The notes beneath the pieces were generated by a model that had not been told where the DNA came from, made no database searches, and saw nothing but the letters and a program-made list of their open reading frames with translations. DNA of 64,000 nucleotides from Endothia cerciana. Its lineage: Eukaryota > Ascomycota > Sordariomycetes > Diaporthales > Cryphonectriaceae. Below are positions 22,469 to 34,077 of the stretch, piece after piece (the first letter of the stretch is position 1; every line of letters starts with the position of its first letter). The position numbers and the translations under genes are program-made. The stretch is taken from assembly GCA_026119935.1 (NCBI GenBank), contig JALRMH010000003.1:496001-560000 (forward strand). Direction: 5' to 3'.

Positions 22469-24647
22469 GAAGATCAATGCGATTCGTGATCCAACGCGAG
22501 GGCTGGGGCTGGCAGTCCAGCGTGTCCAGCAAGCCAGGTCCGGTACTCGACCTGCAAGTCAAAGGACTAATCAGGGCGAGAGGACACCACTAGGCCACAA
22601 CGGTCCCAGATCGTGTATGTAATGTAATGTAGTATGTAGGGAGGGTCGGGTCGAGGGTCCTCGAGGCTAGTGGGTGTAATGCAGGGGGGGGGGGGGACTT
22701 CCGTACCAGAGTACTACGTGACTACTGTACTACTGCTGTACTAATGTACTAATGCTTACCCTTCCCTTCGCTTCCCCAGAAGACTTTGACCTTGACTGAC
22801 TACAAGAGGGGGAGGAGGGCGCCGTCGTCGTGATGGCGGCCCGGCTCCTAAGGCTAGTCAGGATGGATGGATCATCCGTTCGTTCGGCCCAGAAAGAAAC
22901 AGGCTATGGAGCAACACGACACGACACGACACGACACGACAGAAAAACCCGGGCTGGGAGGACAGGAGGGGAGGGGCGATATGGGGGGCCTCGGGTTTCC
23001 ATTGCCCGGGAACAGGACCGACCGCGTGGGGCAACGAGAAGAGCAAGTCAGAAATGCTCCCTGCGGAGATGAATGTGCATTCCACGGCATCCCTCGTGGA
23101 CACGCCCACCCTACGTGGAAGGTGAGAGAAGGAGAGGAGGGGGAAAAAAAACCAGGACCAAAACCAAAAAAAAACAAAAAAAAAAAAAAACAAGACGTGC
23201 TCCTGTGGGCTGTGTCATGCAGATCCCAGACGGGGTCCCTACAGCACCTGGCGAAAGGGCCTGACCACACAGTAGGGAATCCCCCTTCTCGTCCTAACAA
23301 GCCGTGAGACAGGGAGCGCCCGTCTGCCACCCAGGCTCCCCCCGGGCCACAAGGCCAGGCCAGGCCAGGCCAGCCAGGCCCCAAGGTGTCAGGTCGTCGC
23401 CACTAACAAGGTCATGGCGCCGGCTGTACGGCCAGGGGGTTAAGCCAGGCCAAGTCAGGCCCCAAACCAGGCGGGCCCCGGGCCGCCAAGTGGTCGTCGG
23501 TCGGGCAAGTAGAGCTTAATCGATGTCACATGGTAGGGATCGCCTCAACTAGGCCCGTACCAGGTCGTCTCCCCTCTAGAATGTCCCCCCAACATGCGAT
23601 TGGGCAGCGGGACCCCTGTTGGCAGGCTGGGGCTTATCGACTATACGTCGCGATAACCCACCCGCTGTCGATCTCTCGCACTCCGGGGCGGGGGGGGGTG
23701 GGAAGATGGTACTGTGCAGCACAGCCCAGCAGTGCCTAAGTAGCACACCTGGTACTTAGCACTTGGCACTTACTATGGTAGCACTGTAGTAGCACCCAGC
23801 ACTCAGCACCCGGCAGGGCACTGGCAGCTTGGACGTGTGCCCGTCCCCCCCCCTCCCCCACCAGCGAAACACATACAGCGGAAATAGGGCAGATACCCGG
23901 ATGGGGAAAATGGCACCGTGACCGGCGACGTCCTAAGATGAAGCTACGTTCCTGATTCATCGCATATTGACAGCCAATGGTGCGGGCTACGGGGTTTACT
24001 GGCCCTCTCTCTCTTCGACGTGTACACAACAGCGCTGGCGGTTCCTCTCTCTCTCTCTCTCCCTCCCCCTCCCTCCCCCTCTCTCCCCTCGAGGCTCCTC
24101 CCACACCCCCCAGTCCCCCTCATTTTTTGATATCTCTGGTGGCTTGAAGACAAAATAGTTGGGGGCCTGTCAAAAAGGTAATTACCTGCGTGGTGCCCCC
24201 CCCCTCTTCTTGCTCCGCTTACACCTCACCATCGCGTCCCTCAACTTTTGTATTTTTTTTATTTCTAAACCTGGCTCCCTACTTACTATCTACAAGAAGG
24301 TCCCACGGTTACAGTCCCATCCCAGCCGACGACAGCTTCGTCCTGGGTCGCCAATTGATCGGGTTGACTGTCCTGTTGCACACGTCACCTCGTCTTTCCC
24401 TCCCCCCAGGGTTGGACAGCCTCGGGTTACTACAGGTTGATGGCACTCGCTTGTACTCTGGACATCGACTAAACCCTTTTTTTTTCCTTCCTCTTTTTTT
24501 TTTTTGGCCCCCTATTATTATCATCATCATCGTTACTATTTTTTTTGGAACCGAATCGACGGCCACAACGCCTCTTCTTGGGGGGGGGCAGAAGAGCCGT
24601 CTCGTCACTCGCGAGCGGACGCGCGGCAACGCGACGACTCATCCACT

Positions 24648-24668
24648 ACCACCACCACCACCACCACC
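24648..24668 (+). repeat. ACC trinucleotide repeat in the leader of the OCH1-like gene
   Basis: Seven ACC units end 15 bases before the start codon at 24684. A similar but longer ACC run abuts the start codon of the gene at 38128. Confidence 0.85.
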
Positions 24669-24683
24669 GCCAATTTCCAAAAG

Positions 24684-26309
24684 ATGTTGTTCACCTCCTT
24701 TTCCTCCCTGGGTTCTCCCCTCGCCTCCCCCAGGCTCGGCGCCCAGTTCCGCAACGGCTTCCCCACGTCCCAGATAAGGAGATGGGCCCCCTACCTGGCC
24801 ATCATCTGCACCTGCTTCCTCCTCGCCCAGGTTGGGCTCCTCGGCGGCCGCTCCGGCGACCAGCAGCACGTGCAGGTCGTCCAGAACATCCTCGGCCACC
24901 CGCCCTCGCTGCCCTTCACCTCCGACGGCGCCGTGGGCCTCAGGGGCGGCCCGCCGCGGCCCAGGCCGCAGTTCCCGCCCAAGATATGGCAGACGTGGAA
25001 GGTGGACCCCCTCCGCTTCGAGGAGAGGGACCTCGAGAAGGCCAGGTCCTGGACCGAGAAGAACCCCGACTGGCGCTACGAGGTGCTCACCGACGGCAAC
25101 GACCTGCGCTACGTCGAGTACCACTACGGCCCCGAGGGCTTCAACCGCCCCGACATCGTCGCCTTCTACCGTGACGTCACCGCCTCCATCATCAAGGCCG
25201 ACCTCCTCCGGTACCTGATCATGTACGCCGAGGGCGGCGTCTATGCCGACATCGACGTCGAGGCCATGAAGCCCATGTCCAAGTTCATCCCCGAGAGGTA
25301 CGACCACAGGGACATCGACATGGTCATCGGGGTCGAGATCGACGAGCCCGAGTGGAAGGACCACCCCATCCTCGGCCCCAAGTCGAGGTCCTTCTGCCAG
25401 TGGACCTTCATGTGCAAGCCCCAGCTGCCCGTCATGATGCGCCTCGTCGAGAACATCATGCACTGGCTCGTCGACGTCGCCAACAACCAGACCGTCCCGC
25501 TGGGCGAGGTCGCCCTGGACTTCGACGAGGTCATCTCCGGCACCGGGCCCTCCGCCTTCACCAACGCCATCATCGCCCAGATGAACGAGGACAGGCTGCT
25601 GGCCGCGGCGGGCGAGCAGGACGGCAACGGCGGGAGGCCCCCGGCCCCCGAGATCGCCTGGGACACCTTCCACGACCTCGACGAGTCCAAGCTCGTCGAC
25701 CGCGTGCTCGTCCTCAACGTCGAGGCCTTCGCCGCCGGCCAGGGCCACTCCAACTCGGGCACCCACGACACGCGCCACTCCCTCGTGCGCCACCACTACC
25801 ACGCGTCCAACTGGCCCAGCAGGCACCCGCGCTACAAGCACCCCGCCTACGGCCAGGTCGAGGACTGCAACTGGAACAAGGACTGCGTCCACCGCTGGGA
25901 CGAGGACGTGGCCAGCTTCGCCAGGCTGCCCGAGCCCGAGCAGCAGCGCATCGTCGCCGAGAAGACCAGGGAGAGGGAGGAGAAGGAGGCCGAGGAGGCC
26001 AGGGCCAAGGAGGAGAAGGAGGCCAAGGCCAGGGAGGAGGAGGAGGCCAGGCGGAGGGAGGACGAGGAGAGGGCCCGGGCGGAGGAGGACGCCAGGAGGA
26101 AGGAGGCCGAGGAGGCCGCAGCGGGCAAGCCCGAGGGCGGCGAGGGGAGGGAACCGACGGGACCACCGACGAGCCCAGGCGGATCGAGGTGGTTCCACTC
26201 CCTCTTCGGCTACACGGTGTTCGCCTGCGCCATCTTCTACATATTATACGCGAACGGCTGCATCTCGAGACGGGCGGGGCCCTCCCTCCCCATGACGGAG
26301 AAGGTATAG
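24684..26309 (+). CDS. OCH1-like glycosyltransferase family 32 protein with C-terminal coiled coil and second membrane segment
   Basis: An intronless gene for 541 residues. A short basic N-terminus precedes a membrane anchor (YLAIICTCFLLAQVGLLGG, about 37-55), giving Golgi type II topology. The sugar-transferase domain starts near PPKIWQTWKV, continues with ASIIKADLLRYLIMYAEGGVYADIDVEAMKP, where D189-I-D191 is the DXD metal/nucleotide-sugar site, and extends to about residue 410. Family members such as yeast Och1 transfer alpha-1,6-mannose in N-glycan outer chains; others act on sphingolipids, so the acceptor is open. Unusually, residues about 419-483 form a highly charged Glu/Lys/Arg coiled coil, followed by a second hydrophobic segment (FGYTVFACAIFYILYANG, about 508-525) and a short tail. 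The start codon is the first ATG directly before the anchor; the frame upstream is low-complexity leader. Confidence 0.9.
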   Translation: MLFTSFSSLGSPLASPRLGAQFRNGFPTSQIRRWAPYLAIICTCFLLAQVGLLGGRSGDQQHVQVVQNILGHPPSLPFTSDGAVGLRGGPPRPRPQFPPKIWQTWKVDPLRFEERDLEKARSWTEKNPDWRYEVLTDGNDLRYVEYHYGPEGFNRPDIVAFYRDVTASIIKADLLRYLIMYAEGGVYADIDVEAMKPMSKFIPERYDHRDIDMVIGVEIDEPEWKDHPILGPKSRSFCQWTFMCKPQLPVMMRLVENIMHWLVDVANNQTVPLGEVALDFDEVISGTGPSAFTNAIIAQMNEDRLLAAAGEQDGNGGRPPAPEIAWDTFHDLDESKLVDRVLVLNVEAFAAGQGHSNSGTHDTRHSLVRHHYHASNWPSRHPRYKHPAYGQVEDCNWNKDCVHRWDEDVASFARLPEPEQQRIVAEKTREREEKEAEEARAKEEKEAKAREEEEARRREDEERARAEEDARRKEAEEAAAGKPEGGEGREPTGPPTSPGGSRWFHSLFGYTVFACAIFYILYANGCISRRAGPSLPMTEKV

Positions 26310-28148
26310 CATTAGATACGGGGCCACCTCCTCAAGCATCGTTTCTCGGCCTGGGTACACCCCCCCCCTCCCCCTGGCGCATAGAAAGGAGGACGGGGAA
26401 GAAGGGGGAAGAGGGAAGAAGAGGGGGGGGGGGGGCGACGGTATCGCATTTGGCATTTTTCTCTTTTTGTGTATACCAACCATCTCTTATGACCGGGGGG
26501 GGGGGGAGAGGCCGCTTGTCATATCGTGTATTTCGCGAAGCATCTAAGTTAATAATTATCATCATGGGAATCGGCATTTCGGAAAAAGAATCAATATCAG
26601 CATGGTTGTTAAAACAGCCCGACTCGTGCCCGCCGTCGTCCTCGTCGCCGCGGCTAGACACAGTTCATGTTGCAAACATGGGATCCAGGGGACCTGAAAC
26701 ACCGGCGACCAAACGGGGGATACATACGCCAAGGGACCCGAGGAATGTCCCGAGGGAAAGTACACACGCCAATACAAGGCTGAATAAACCAATAAATAGG
26801 AAATTTATACAAAAAGTAACCGAGACACTTGACTTCAGATGATGACGAGGCATCGAAAAGCTGGGAGCCCCCCCAAAGCTATCTCCCATGCCCTTTTCCT
26901 CCCACGTATCACTCCACAACCCGTACTCCCTCCCCACGTGCGACTTGCCACATCGACGTCTCGACCCCGACCTACCCCCATCCGGCTGAAGACGGCCAGC
27001 GGCCAGGGCCCTGCGCAGGAACTCCCACCCCGCCCCTTGGGAACACCCGTCGCCATTCGTGCACACCTCTGCTGACTGTGCCTCCCACCCCCCCCCCCTC
27101 ACTGCCTCCTCCACAGCCCGCACACACCCCCGCCCGGTTTGGTCATAAACCAGAGGGGTGAGGGCCGGGGGGGGGGAGGGGGGTGGCGGTGGTGTGCTGC
27201 CTGGCATCTATGCAGGTCTGCGCAAGCTGAACCGCCCGGAGGCGGTTGGCGTACTGGGTCCGGAGGGGGGTCAGCAACCGTGCCCAGCCCCCGTCGCCGG
27301 CTCCATGGGGCGTGGGGCTTCAGCACGGCATCTTCACGGGCGCACCCCCGGTGGGGTGATTGGGGATGAATGGAATGCCTCCATGTTTCGTTCGGCGGGC
27401 TCGGGGTTGGGAGATACGCCTAGTCCTACCGCCGCCCTTTCAGGAGGAGGGTGAGCTCGTCTTGCGACAGCTGAACAGGAGGATAACAACCAGGCGAGGT
27501 CCCCGCGATGGGATACTCCTTTCAATTGGGAGACAGTCCCGGACAGGCAGGTCTCTCGAGGTGGTTGGACACATAAACAGAATTGATCTTGTGACAAATA
27601 TATACATAAGTTCAAGCATCGCCCATCAGTACCGATGCGCCAATGCTTCTCTGTAGGAGGTGCTTGCTCCTCGCATGTTAGGGGTACAGTACAGGCCCTG
27701 GCGGCGGTTCTACCCCTGCCGGTCCCGGGGGGCCCTCCTCCCTTCGAAATACACTCCGGAACGCCTCGCTAGGGTGAATGACAGAATGATCTCCTTTTTT
27801 TTTCTTCTTCCCCCCCCCCGGTGGGGTCGCGACGAGCGTCGGCTGTTTTATGTGTGTCTGATACAAAGCAAACACAAGATCGCAAGGCGGCTTTGCGTCT
27901 GCCTCCTGGTATGTGTACATCCGGGCAGGCCATGCCATGCCACGTCTCCGCGGGTAGTAGACCCCATTCGTCTCTGGGGTTACCGCTTTGTATGGTACCG
28001 CTTGTTTTTTTGTTTTTTTTGGAGATGATAGTCTTGAGGTCGGTTGCAGCCGAGAAGGCAGATCCACTACCAGAGCCCGTCAGGCCCGTGGATCGCCGGT
28101 AAAGAGCGGCCGGGATTTCTCGACGTCAGGACCTCCCCTCCCAGCCCC
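26310..28148. other. Convergent intergenic region, no gene recognised
   Basis: The region lies between the 3' ends of the OCH1-like and DUF3405 genes. G- and C-homopolymers are frequent (near 26424, 26497, 27087 and 27165). Open frames up to 180 codons (26665-27207, -) are low-complexity at one end and have no family resemblance. Confidence 0.45.
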
Positions 28149-30581
28149 TCAGTTCCTCGAGCTTTTCTTCTTCTGGGTTGTCGTCTTCTTATCCTTTGCC
28201 TTCTCCTCATCCGAGCGGAAGTCGTCCCACCAGTTGTACGGGAGGTCCGAGGTGCTCGTGTAGCCTGGCCAGGTCGGCACAATATCCTTAATGGGATGGA
28301 GCAGCATGGCCTGCAGGCACGGGCGGCCGTGGTCGTTCTCCCAGCTCCTGCCCCCGATGTTGGCGTCGGAATAGCCCAACCAGTTGTTGTACATCCGCTG
28401 TGGTGGGACTGAGCGGTAGTACCACGTGATTCCCTGGAACCGATGCTCGAGACCCCAGCCCATGGCACTGCCCGGCCCGCCGCTGACGCCTCCTGGTCCG
28501 GGGTTGAACCACTTTTGCAGGCTCTCGGGCGGGAACGGCCGGTCCATGAAGACGGGCATAGGGGCGTAGACCGCCTTGAGCCCATGGAGAAGCGCTACCG
28601 TGTCCGCGGCCATCTCGGACCCGACGTGGTTGCCCTTCTTGTTCTCTTCGTGCATCGCCTCGACCAGGCGTCGGGACAGGCGTGACTGTGTCACGATGGT
28701 CGCCCGTCGGGGCAGGTCCTTCGACTTGTGCCTCGTGTCGTTGTACTGCCAGACCTGGTTCCTCAAGATCCAGTTGCTGTCGGTCGGGTCGAACATCGGG
28801 GACAGCGTGATAAGATCAGCCTCCTCGCCGACCCCCCATTCATAGTTGTCCTTGCTCGGTGATGAGACGGGCGGCTTAGGACCGACAGGCCTGATGAAGG
28901 GCAGATCAGGGGCGCCCCAGACCGTGTTCTTTCCCGAGGCCTTCTCAACCAGGGTGCGGAACGTGGTGTCGTAGTCGCCATGGAAGGAGGGTATGTAGAA
29001 GCGCTCATTCCGTTCCCATAGGCCCTTCCTGGGCTGCTTCTTGGCGAACTCCTCAAACTTGGTGAGCACGTCGTAATGGTGGCCAATCACACGAGCATCC
29101 ATCTCCCAGTTCCAGACGTAGTCGTACTCTGGGTGTTCTGTCATGAACTTCTGCACGGACAGCCACTGGGCGTTGTGGACTGTTGCAGCGTCCAGAGGGT
29201 CAAGCAGGGGGTACATCTCCTGGACCTGGTAGCTGCCCCACAGGATCGCGATATCGTGGAACTCCTTCGGCACCTGGGTCTGCAGCACGTACTTATACGT
29301 CGCCTGGTCCCAGAGCGCCAGGTCTTCCAGATGGTCCTTGACCTGCACGAGGAGGTAGACCTGGTATTTTCCGCCGGTGCGCAGCGAGAGCTCGGTGATG
29401 ATCGACCGCAGGGCGTGCCTGTCGTTTTCGGTGTACTGCTTCCCGGTGTATGACCTGAGCAGGATAGCTGTCCGGGACTCCGGCGGGTTCTCTGGCCGGA
29501 CAGCCGGGAGCGTCAGGTTCCCCGCCTCAGCCGCGTCCGCATCTCTGGCGTCGTCCCGCTCCTTGAGGCGCGGCGCCTGTCTCTGCTTCCTGAGCTCGTC
29601 CGCGGCCGTTGCATCCTTGGACGCGCCCATGGCGGCGTCATATCGGTCCAGCTCGCCATCGCCCGCCCTGGCTGACCTCTCGAACCGGGCCTTGTTCCTC
29701 TCCGCGCACTCTGACTGCAGCTTTCCCCACTCGATCTTCGTCCAGTCCAGCCTACGGCCTGACGGTTCCGCCTGGAATTGCAAGCCGTACTGTCCCAGCC
29801 TTGTGTCCCTCTCGTAACAGAGGTTGGGGTCTATGCCGAACAGGCCGTAGCTCCCGAAGCTAGGTTGGGGGAACGTCTCGGGGCGGCCTCTGAAGACCTG
29901 TATGTCCTTGAGCTCGCGGCCGGCGGGCCCGTCACACGGCACAAAGTCGGACCTGTGCTGTTCCCTCCACTCATCGCTGTCGTATTTCGGGTATGGATTA
30001 AAAGCATAGAGCACCTGGTCGGTGTAGGATGGCGTGTCGCCGGTAGCCTCTAGGCTCGCCTCCGTGGCTGGTGAGACATTGTCCTTGTCGGTCAGGTTGG
30101 AAAGGGTGGTCCCGTAGATCGCGCCGGCGCCGGGCAGTCTGTCAGGCCAGAATAGTTAGTCTTAACCGAGTCCCGTCATCCCCAGGGGGTCTGGGCTGTG
30201 GGCGGCTGCGACTCACGATCCCGTCTCGTTCCACTCCCTGGAGAACAGCCACCTCGCGCGGTTGTCGTCGTAGTCCTTGGAGGTCGGCTTGCGGTTCCCC
30301 TTGGGTTTTCTCAGCAGTCCCCCGCTGGAGTCGGCGCCCATGGCAGTGCCGCTCATGTCGACGGCCCAGGGGATGACACGGTAGCCGCCGTCGGAGGAGG
30401 CGCTCAGCAGCAGGTAGCAGACGAAGATGCTGGCCAGGGCGGAGTACACGAGGCCCCTCGACCTCCAGAGGAGGCGGCGGGACTGCCTCAGCATCGTGAC
30501 GGAGGCGGCGCGGACTCTAGCTTGTGGGTCGCCGGGGGGATCGAGTAGGGCAGGCGGCTTCTTGTCCTCAAGCATGGTCAT
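28149..30581 (-). CDS. DUF3405 family type II membrane protein (two exons)
   Basis: The predicted protein has 784 residues. Exon 1 (30217-30581) encodes a basic N-terminus and a signal anchor (GLVYSALASIFVCYLLLSASS, residues 43-63). A 78-bp intron (30139-30216, GTGAGT donor, CTAAC branch, CTGACAG acceptor) follows NETGS. Exon 2 (28149-30138) carries the DUF3405 region: SYGLFGIDPNLCYERDTRLG, AILLRSYTGKQYTENDRHAL, the signature VWNWEMDARVIGHHYDVLTKF, then FYIPSFHGDYDTTFRTLVEK and TWYYRSVPPQRMYNNWLGYS. The domain is confined to fungi and has a glycosyltransferase-like look (an acidic WNWEMD motif after beta-strand-like segments), but its reaction is not established. It is expected in the Golgi or ER lumen. 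A basic Lys-rich C-terminus (TTTQKKKSSRN) closes the protein. The start at 30581 is the upstream of two nearby ATGs in frame. Confidence 0.9.
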
Positions 30582-33500
30582 GAACTGGGCACGGGAGCGA
30601 TGCCTCGTTCGTGGTTCAACGGGGGTCGAGATCGAAAAGCATCTCCCTGGCCCTGCAGGAGTGGGAGGAGTAGCGGAGGCGGTCGATTCTCCTGCGCGGC
30701 AGAGAAGGGGGGGGAGGAGGAGGAGGAGGGTGAAAGAGGGATGAGCGGACAGAGCGACAATCGTTTCCTCCTTTTGGCAGTCGCTTCGACGGGGACGCAA
30801 TGCGGCTCTCCTTGTATTTTTGCGGGTCTGGTGTCTGTGATGATGTCGATCGCTCCGGGGGGCCCAACTCCGGGCGCGAGGAGGAGACAGAGGAGGGCCG
30901 GTGTTCGGGAGGTGCGACGACAGGTGTCTTCCCCTTTGTCGAGAGGTGGTAGGGTTCGTGAGAGGTCGTCGAGGCTGGGGACGAGGATGTGGACACGACA
31001 CGGGCCACAGGTAGATTACAGTAGTAGGGTAGGTAATACTATGTCAATAAAACCGATCTCAGTTGGACGAGGTGGGACCGGCTAAGAGAGTGACGACGAA
31101 ACTTGGGCCAGGAAATTCCGGGGGGGGGGAGGGGGCGCTGAGGTTACGTCGAAGGGGATACGCGGCAATGCGACTCCGCCAGGGAAGATTTGCCCTAAAT
31201 GTGACAGAATGATGAACGTGCAACCGACAAAAGCCTGAATTGCAACAGGCAGGTAAAGGAGCGAAATTGGCTGGTCTCGCCAGAGAGGGCGAGGATGGCG
31301 CAGGCCAAGAGGGGATTGGAAGGGAAGGAAGAACAGTTGTGTGTTCAGATGGGCAAGTGGATTGATCAGGTTTGGTATTAGGTGAGAGGGAGGCTGTCAG
31401 ACTGTTGTCGGAGGCTCGTCTAAGCAGCATCCATCGGCCCAACGAAGGAGTCGTCAACGGTGGCACAGGGGGAGGACAAGGGGGCAAGGGGACAAGGGGA
31501 CAAGGGGTGGTGGCGGTGGTAGCGACCGCGACAGCGACAGCGACACGGCGACGAACGAACACTGCCCGCTGCGAGGAGGGCTCATCAAACCACAGAGACA
31601 GAATAGAGGAGGAGATGGGCGCAGCACGGATTAACCCTCGCCAGTGCCCCATCACAGAGCTCTACTATGCTAGTACATACTATGGTAGTAGATGAGTGAT
31701 TAGATCAACATGAGTCGTAGTCGGCCGTGCAATTTCCCTCTCGACGCCGCCGTCCCCAGCTGGGACTGGACCCAACTTCGTTCCTCTCCCGTCCCGTCCC
31801 CTCCCTTCCCACCAAGCTTTTTGGTCCTCGTGTCCTCATGGATAAATATGCGATATGCATGCTGCAGGTACGGGGCTGCCCCAGCCTGGTCCTCGGGGGC
31901 GCCCAGGGGCGCCACAGTGCTTGGCTCTGGCTGTTTTGCATTCTCTAGCTCACAATTAGAGATCCAAACATCGCTCCAGTTGGCGGCCCCCCCCCCCCGG
32001 CCCGCGTAACTGTCAAAATGTCTTGGCGCCCACGCTTAATTTTTTTTCTTCTTTGGACCCCTGAAGGCCATACATTCTTCTGCAGAGACAGGCCCGCGTC
32101 CCTCCCGCACACAGCTGTAGCCAGCCGTTGTCGTTGGGGGGGCCGTGTGGGGGGGGGGGGTGTTTTAAGAGGACGCTTGCGCCTGGTGGCTAACTCGATC
32201 CAGGATACAACGTTTGGCCGGGCATGTACAGTACTACTATGGTATATTAGGAGGGGGAAATCACGACGTCGGCAGCCGAAGCCCGCCCACAACCCCCAAC
32301 GGTGGTGGCGTGGGAAGATCCAGTCCTCCACCCGTCATTCTGCAGTGTAGTGTAGTGATACTAATTCACGAAAAGCACCTTAACGCAGCGTCCCTAGTTC
32401 GATACAGTGTATAACCACAGCACGACGCCAGGCCAGACACGACTCTCGGCTCTTTCCACGACAGGCCTAGATCGATCTCGGGACGTCCTGAGCGAGATGA
32501 GCAGGCGACCTGGGCACAACCGCATATGCAGGACAGGACACACCACTAATGCACACCCAGATCCCAATTGGCCCCTGGGGCACACGCGCATTGGTGGGTG
32601 TCTAACCTGTGTCACTTGTCACACGTGACATCTCGAGACTCGGCCCCCGGCACGTCTGAACCGCTGTCTCATCGTCCTGGGCCACAACCCGCAGCCCCGA
32701 GGTGGCCGCTCCTCCTATTCCTCCTCCTCCAGGCAGCTTCCCTGACGGACCTGAAACGCCACTAACAAGCCGAACCCGAGCGTCCTCAGTGGCCCGATCG
32801 TCCCCAGCGTGCCAGCCAGCTTGACAACCGGAGAGGTCTTGGGTGGGTGTCAGCCCTACGCCCGGGCCACCTCAGCGGCCTGTCCATCAGCCCTCGGCGC
32901 CCCAAGCCTGGCCAGAGGCCTGCGGGCCCGCAATGCGCATGTCCGAGCACGCAGCCCGTGGCCAACCACAAAAATACTTTATATGTAGAGCTGATTCTGC
33001 GCGGAGCATCGGCGCTGACCATAGCCTCCAGAGCCATAGGCCTCTGATGACGTCTTCTCCGACGAGCAGAGCCACCGGGGAGCAGCCCGCCGCGTAAGCT
33101 TTGACTAATCATCGTGGCTGGCAAGGCGGCAACTACATGATCCTCCATCGTTCGCTCAACATGCCATAAGTGCAGGGTAGGCATCAGGCCGCGCGCGGCT
33201 CATCCAAGGGGCACTGATTGGGACTGGTAAGGTCCATTGCTTCATCAATCGCGGGCGTGCCTTTACAGATCCGCGCTCGTGGCAGGTAATCGGGCATGCC
33301 AGCCCTGTTGCATTCGGCCATGAGATGGCCTAAGCCCACGCTGGTACGGTACCGGCGCTTGCTGGCAGGGAGCCGGGGGCTGAAAGCATCCGGCAGCGCC
33401 CATCGATCAAGTCGATATTATCTAGAAAGGGGCGGCTGGACGAGGAAGCACCAGGCCATTCTAGTTTCCTTCAGCGTGAGTCTTCCATGCTCGTTTCTAT

Positions 33501-34077
33501 TTGCAGAGTCGACTTGCTCGACGTACTTCACAGGTGAATGGGGAGCCCTTCGCGACCTGAGCAGTACACACGAGCTTGGGGTCTCAATCGGCTACGAGAA
33601 CGAATGTGATGAGCTCCAAGCTATAGTACTACTGTCTTGAAAGCCTTAAGGCACGGACAGCGCCTGTCGCACCGTCTATATTGTGCTACAAAAAAAGGAA
33701 TCGCCTAACTCTTCAAAGGCGTTTCGAGGTCTGTCCAAGAAACAACTGCGGCCTCGTTGTATGTGGGTATTTCGTCACCGATGCGGCCATCCTGAGGCTT
33801 TGACGGCACAGCGTCAAATGGGAGTGAGTCCGGGTCAAATGAGACAGAGTGTGGGTCAAATGGGGACTGGGTCCGGGTCAAATGGGACTGGGTCCGGGTC
33901 AAGTGGGAGTGGGTCAGGGTCAAATGGGAGTGGGCTAGGATCGCCATGGAGACTTGAGGCCATGGTGTCGCGCGAGTTTTCCGGACTGCTCATGGGCTCT
34001 GCAGAGGTGTTGTCTGCGGCAGCGATGCCTGCAACGATGCCTGCAATATTCTGTCGGTGATCACACAATCTATCGAT
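30582..34077. other. Long intergenic region, no gene recognised
   Basis: The first 600 bases are the likely promoter of the DUF3405 gene and hold G-rich tracts. A 198-codon frame (31059-31655, -) is Pro/Ser-rich and without family resemblance. The rest, to 33.8 kb, has a mixed composition with short frames only. The 21-bp tandem repeat at 33813-33939 is listed separately. Confidence 0.42.
33813..33939. repeat. Six-unit 21-bp tandem repeat
   Basis: Six consecutive imperfect units begin GTCAA and are each 21 bp long, except the third, which is 22 bp. Starts are at 33813, 33834, 33855, 33877, 33898 and 33919. The array ends about 140 bases beyond the stop codon of the frameshifted C2H2 gene, on its 3' side. 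Confidence 0.9.

Larger units (their letters stand above)
21903..24683. other. Divergent promoter region between acyltransferase and OCH1-like genes, microsatellite-rich
   Basis: This 2.8-kb region separates two divergently transcribed genes and has no supported gene. It is packed with simple repeats: GTCAG pentamers (about 22309-22335), a GA/GGGA tract (22392-22468), ACGAC pentamers (about 22914-22941), A-runs (23140-23190), CCAGG pentamers (about 23352-23382) and CT/CCCT tracts (24045-24085). The pyrimidine-rich last 500 bases look like the promoter and leader of the OCH1-like gene. Confidence 0.5.

Noticed and set aside
24639..26198. 519-codon antisense open frame over the OCH1-like gene
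   Set aside because: Leu/Val/Gly-rich shadow without motifs; the + strand frame carries the DXD glycosyltransferase domain.
31059..31655. 198-codon Pro/Ser-rich frame (-)
   Set aside because: Lies in the probable promoter of the DUF3405 gene and resembles no family.
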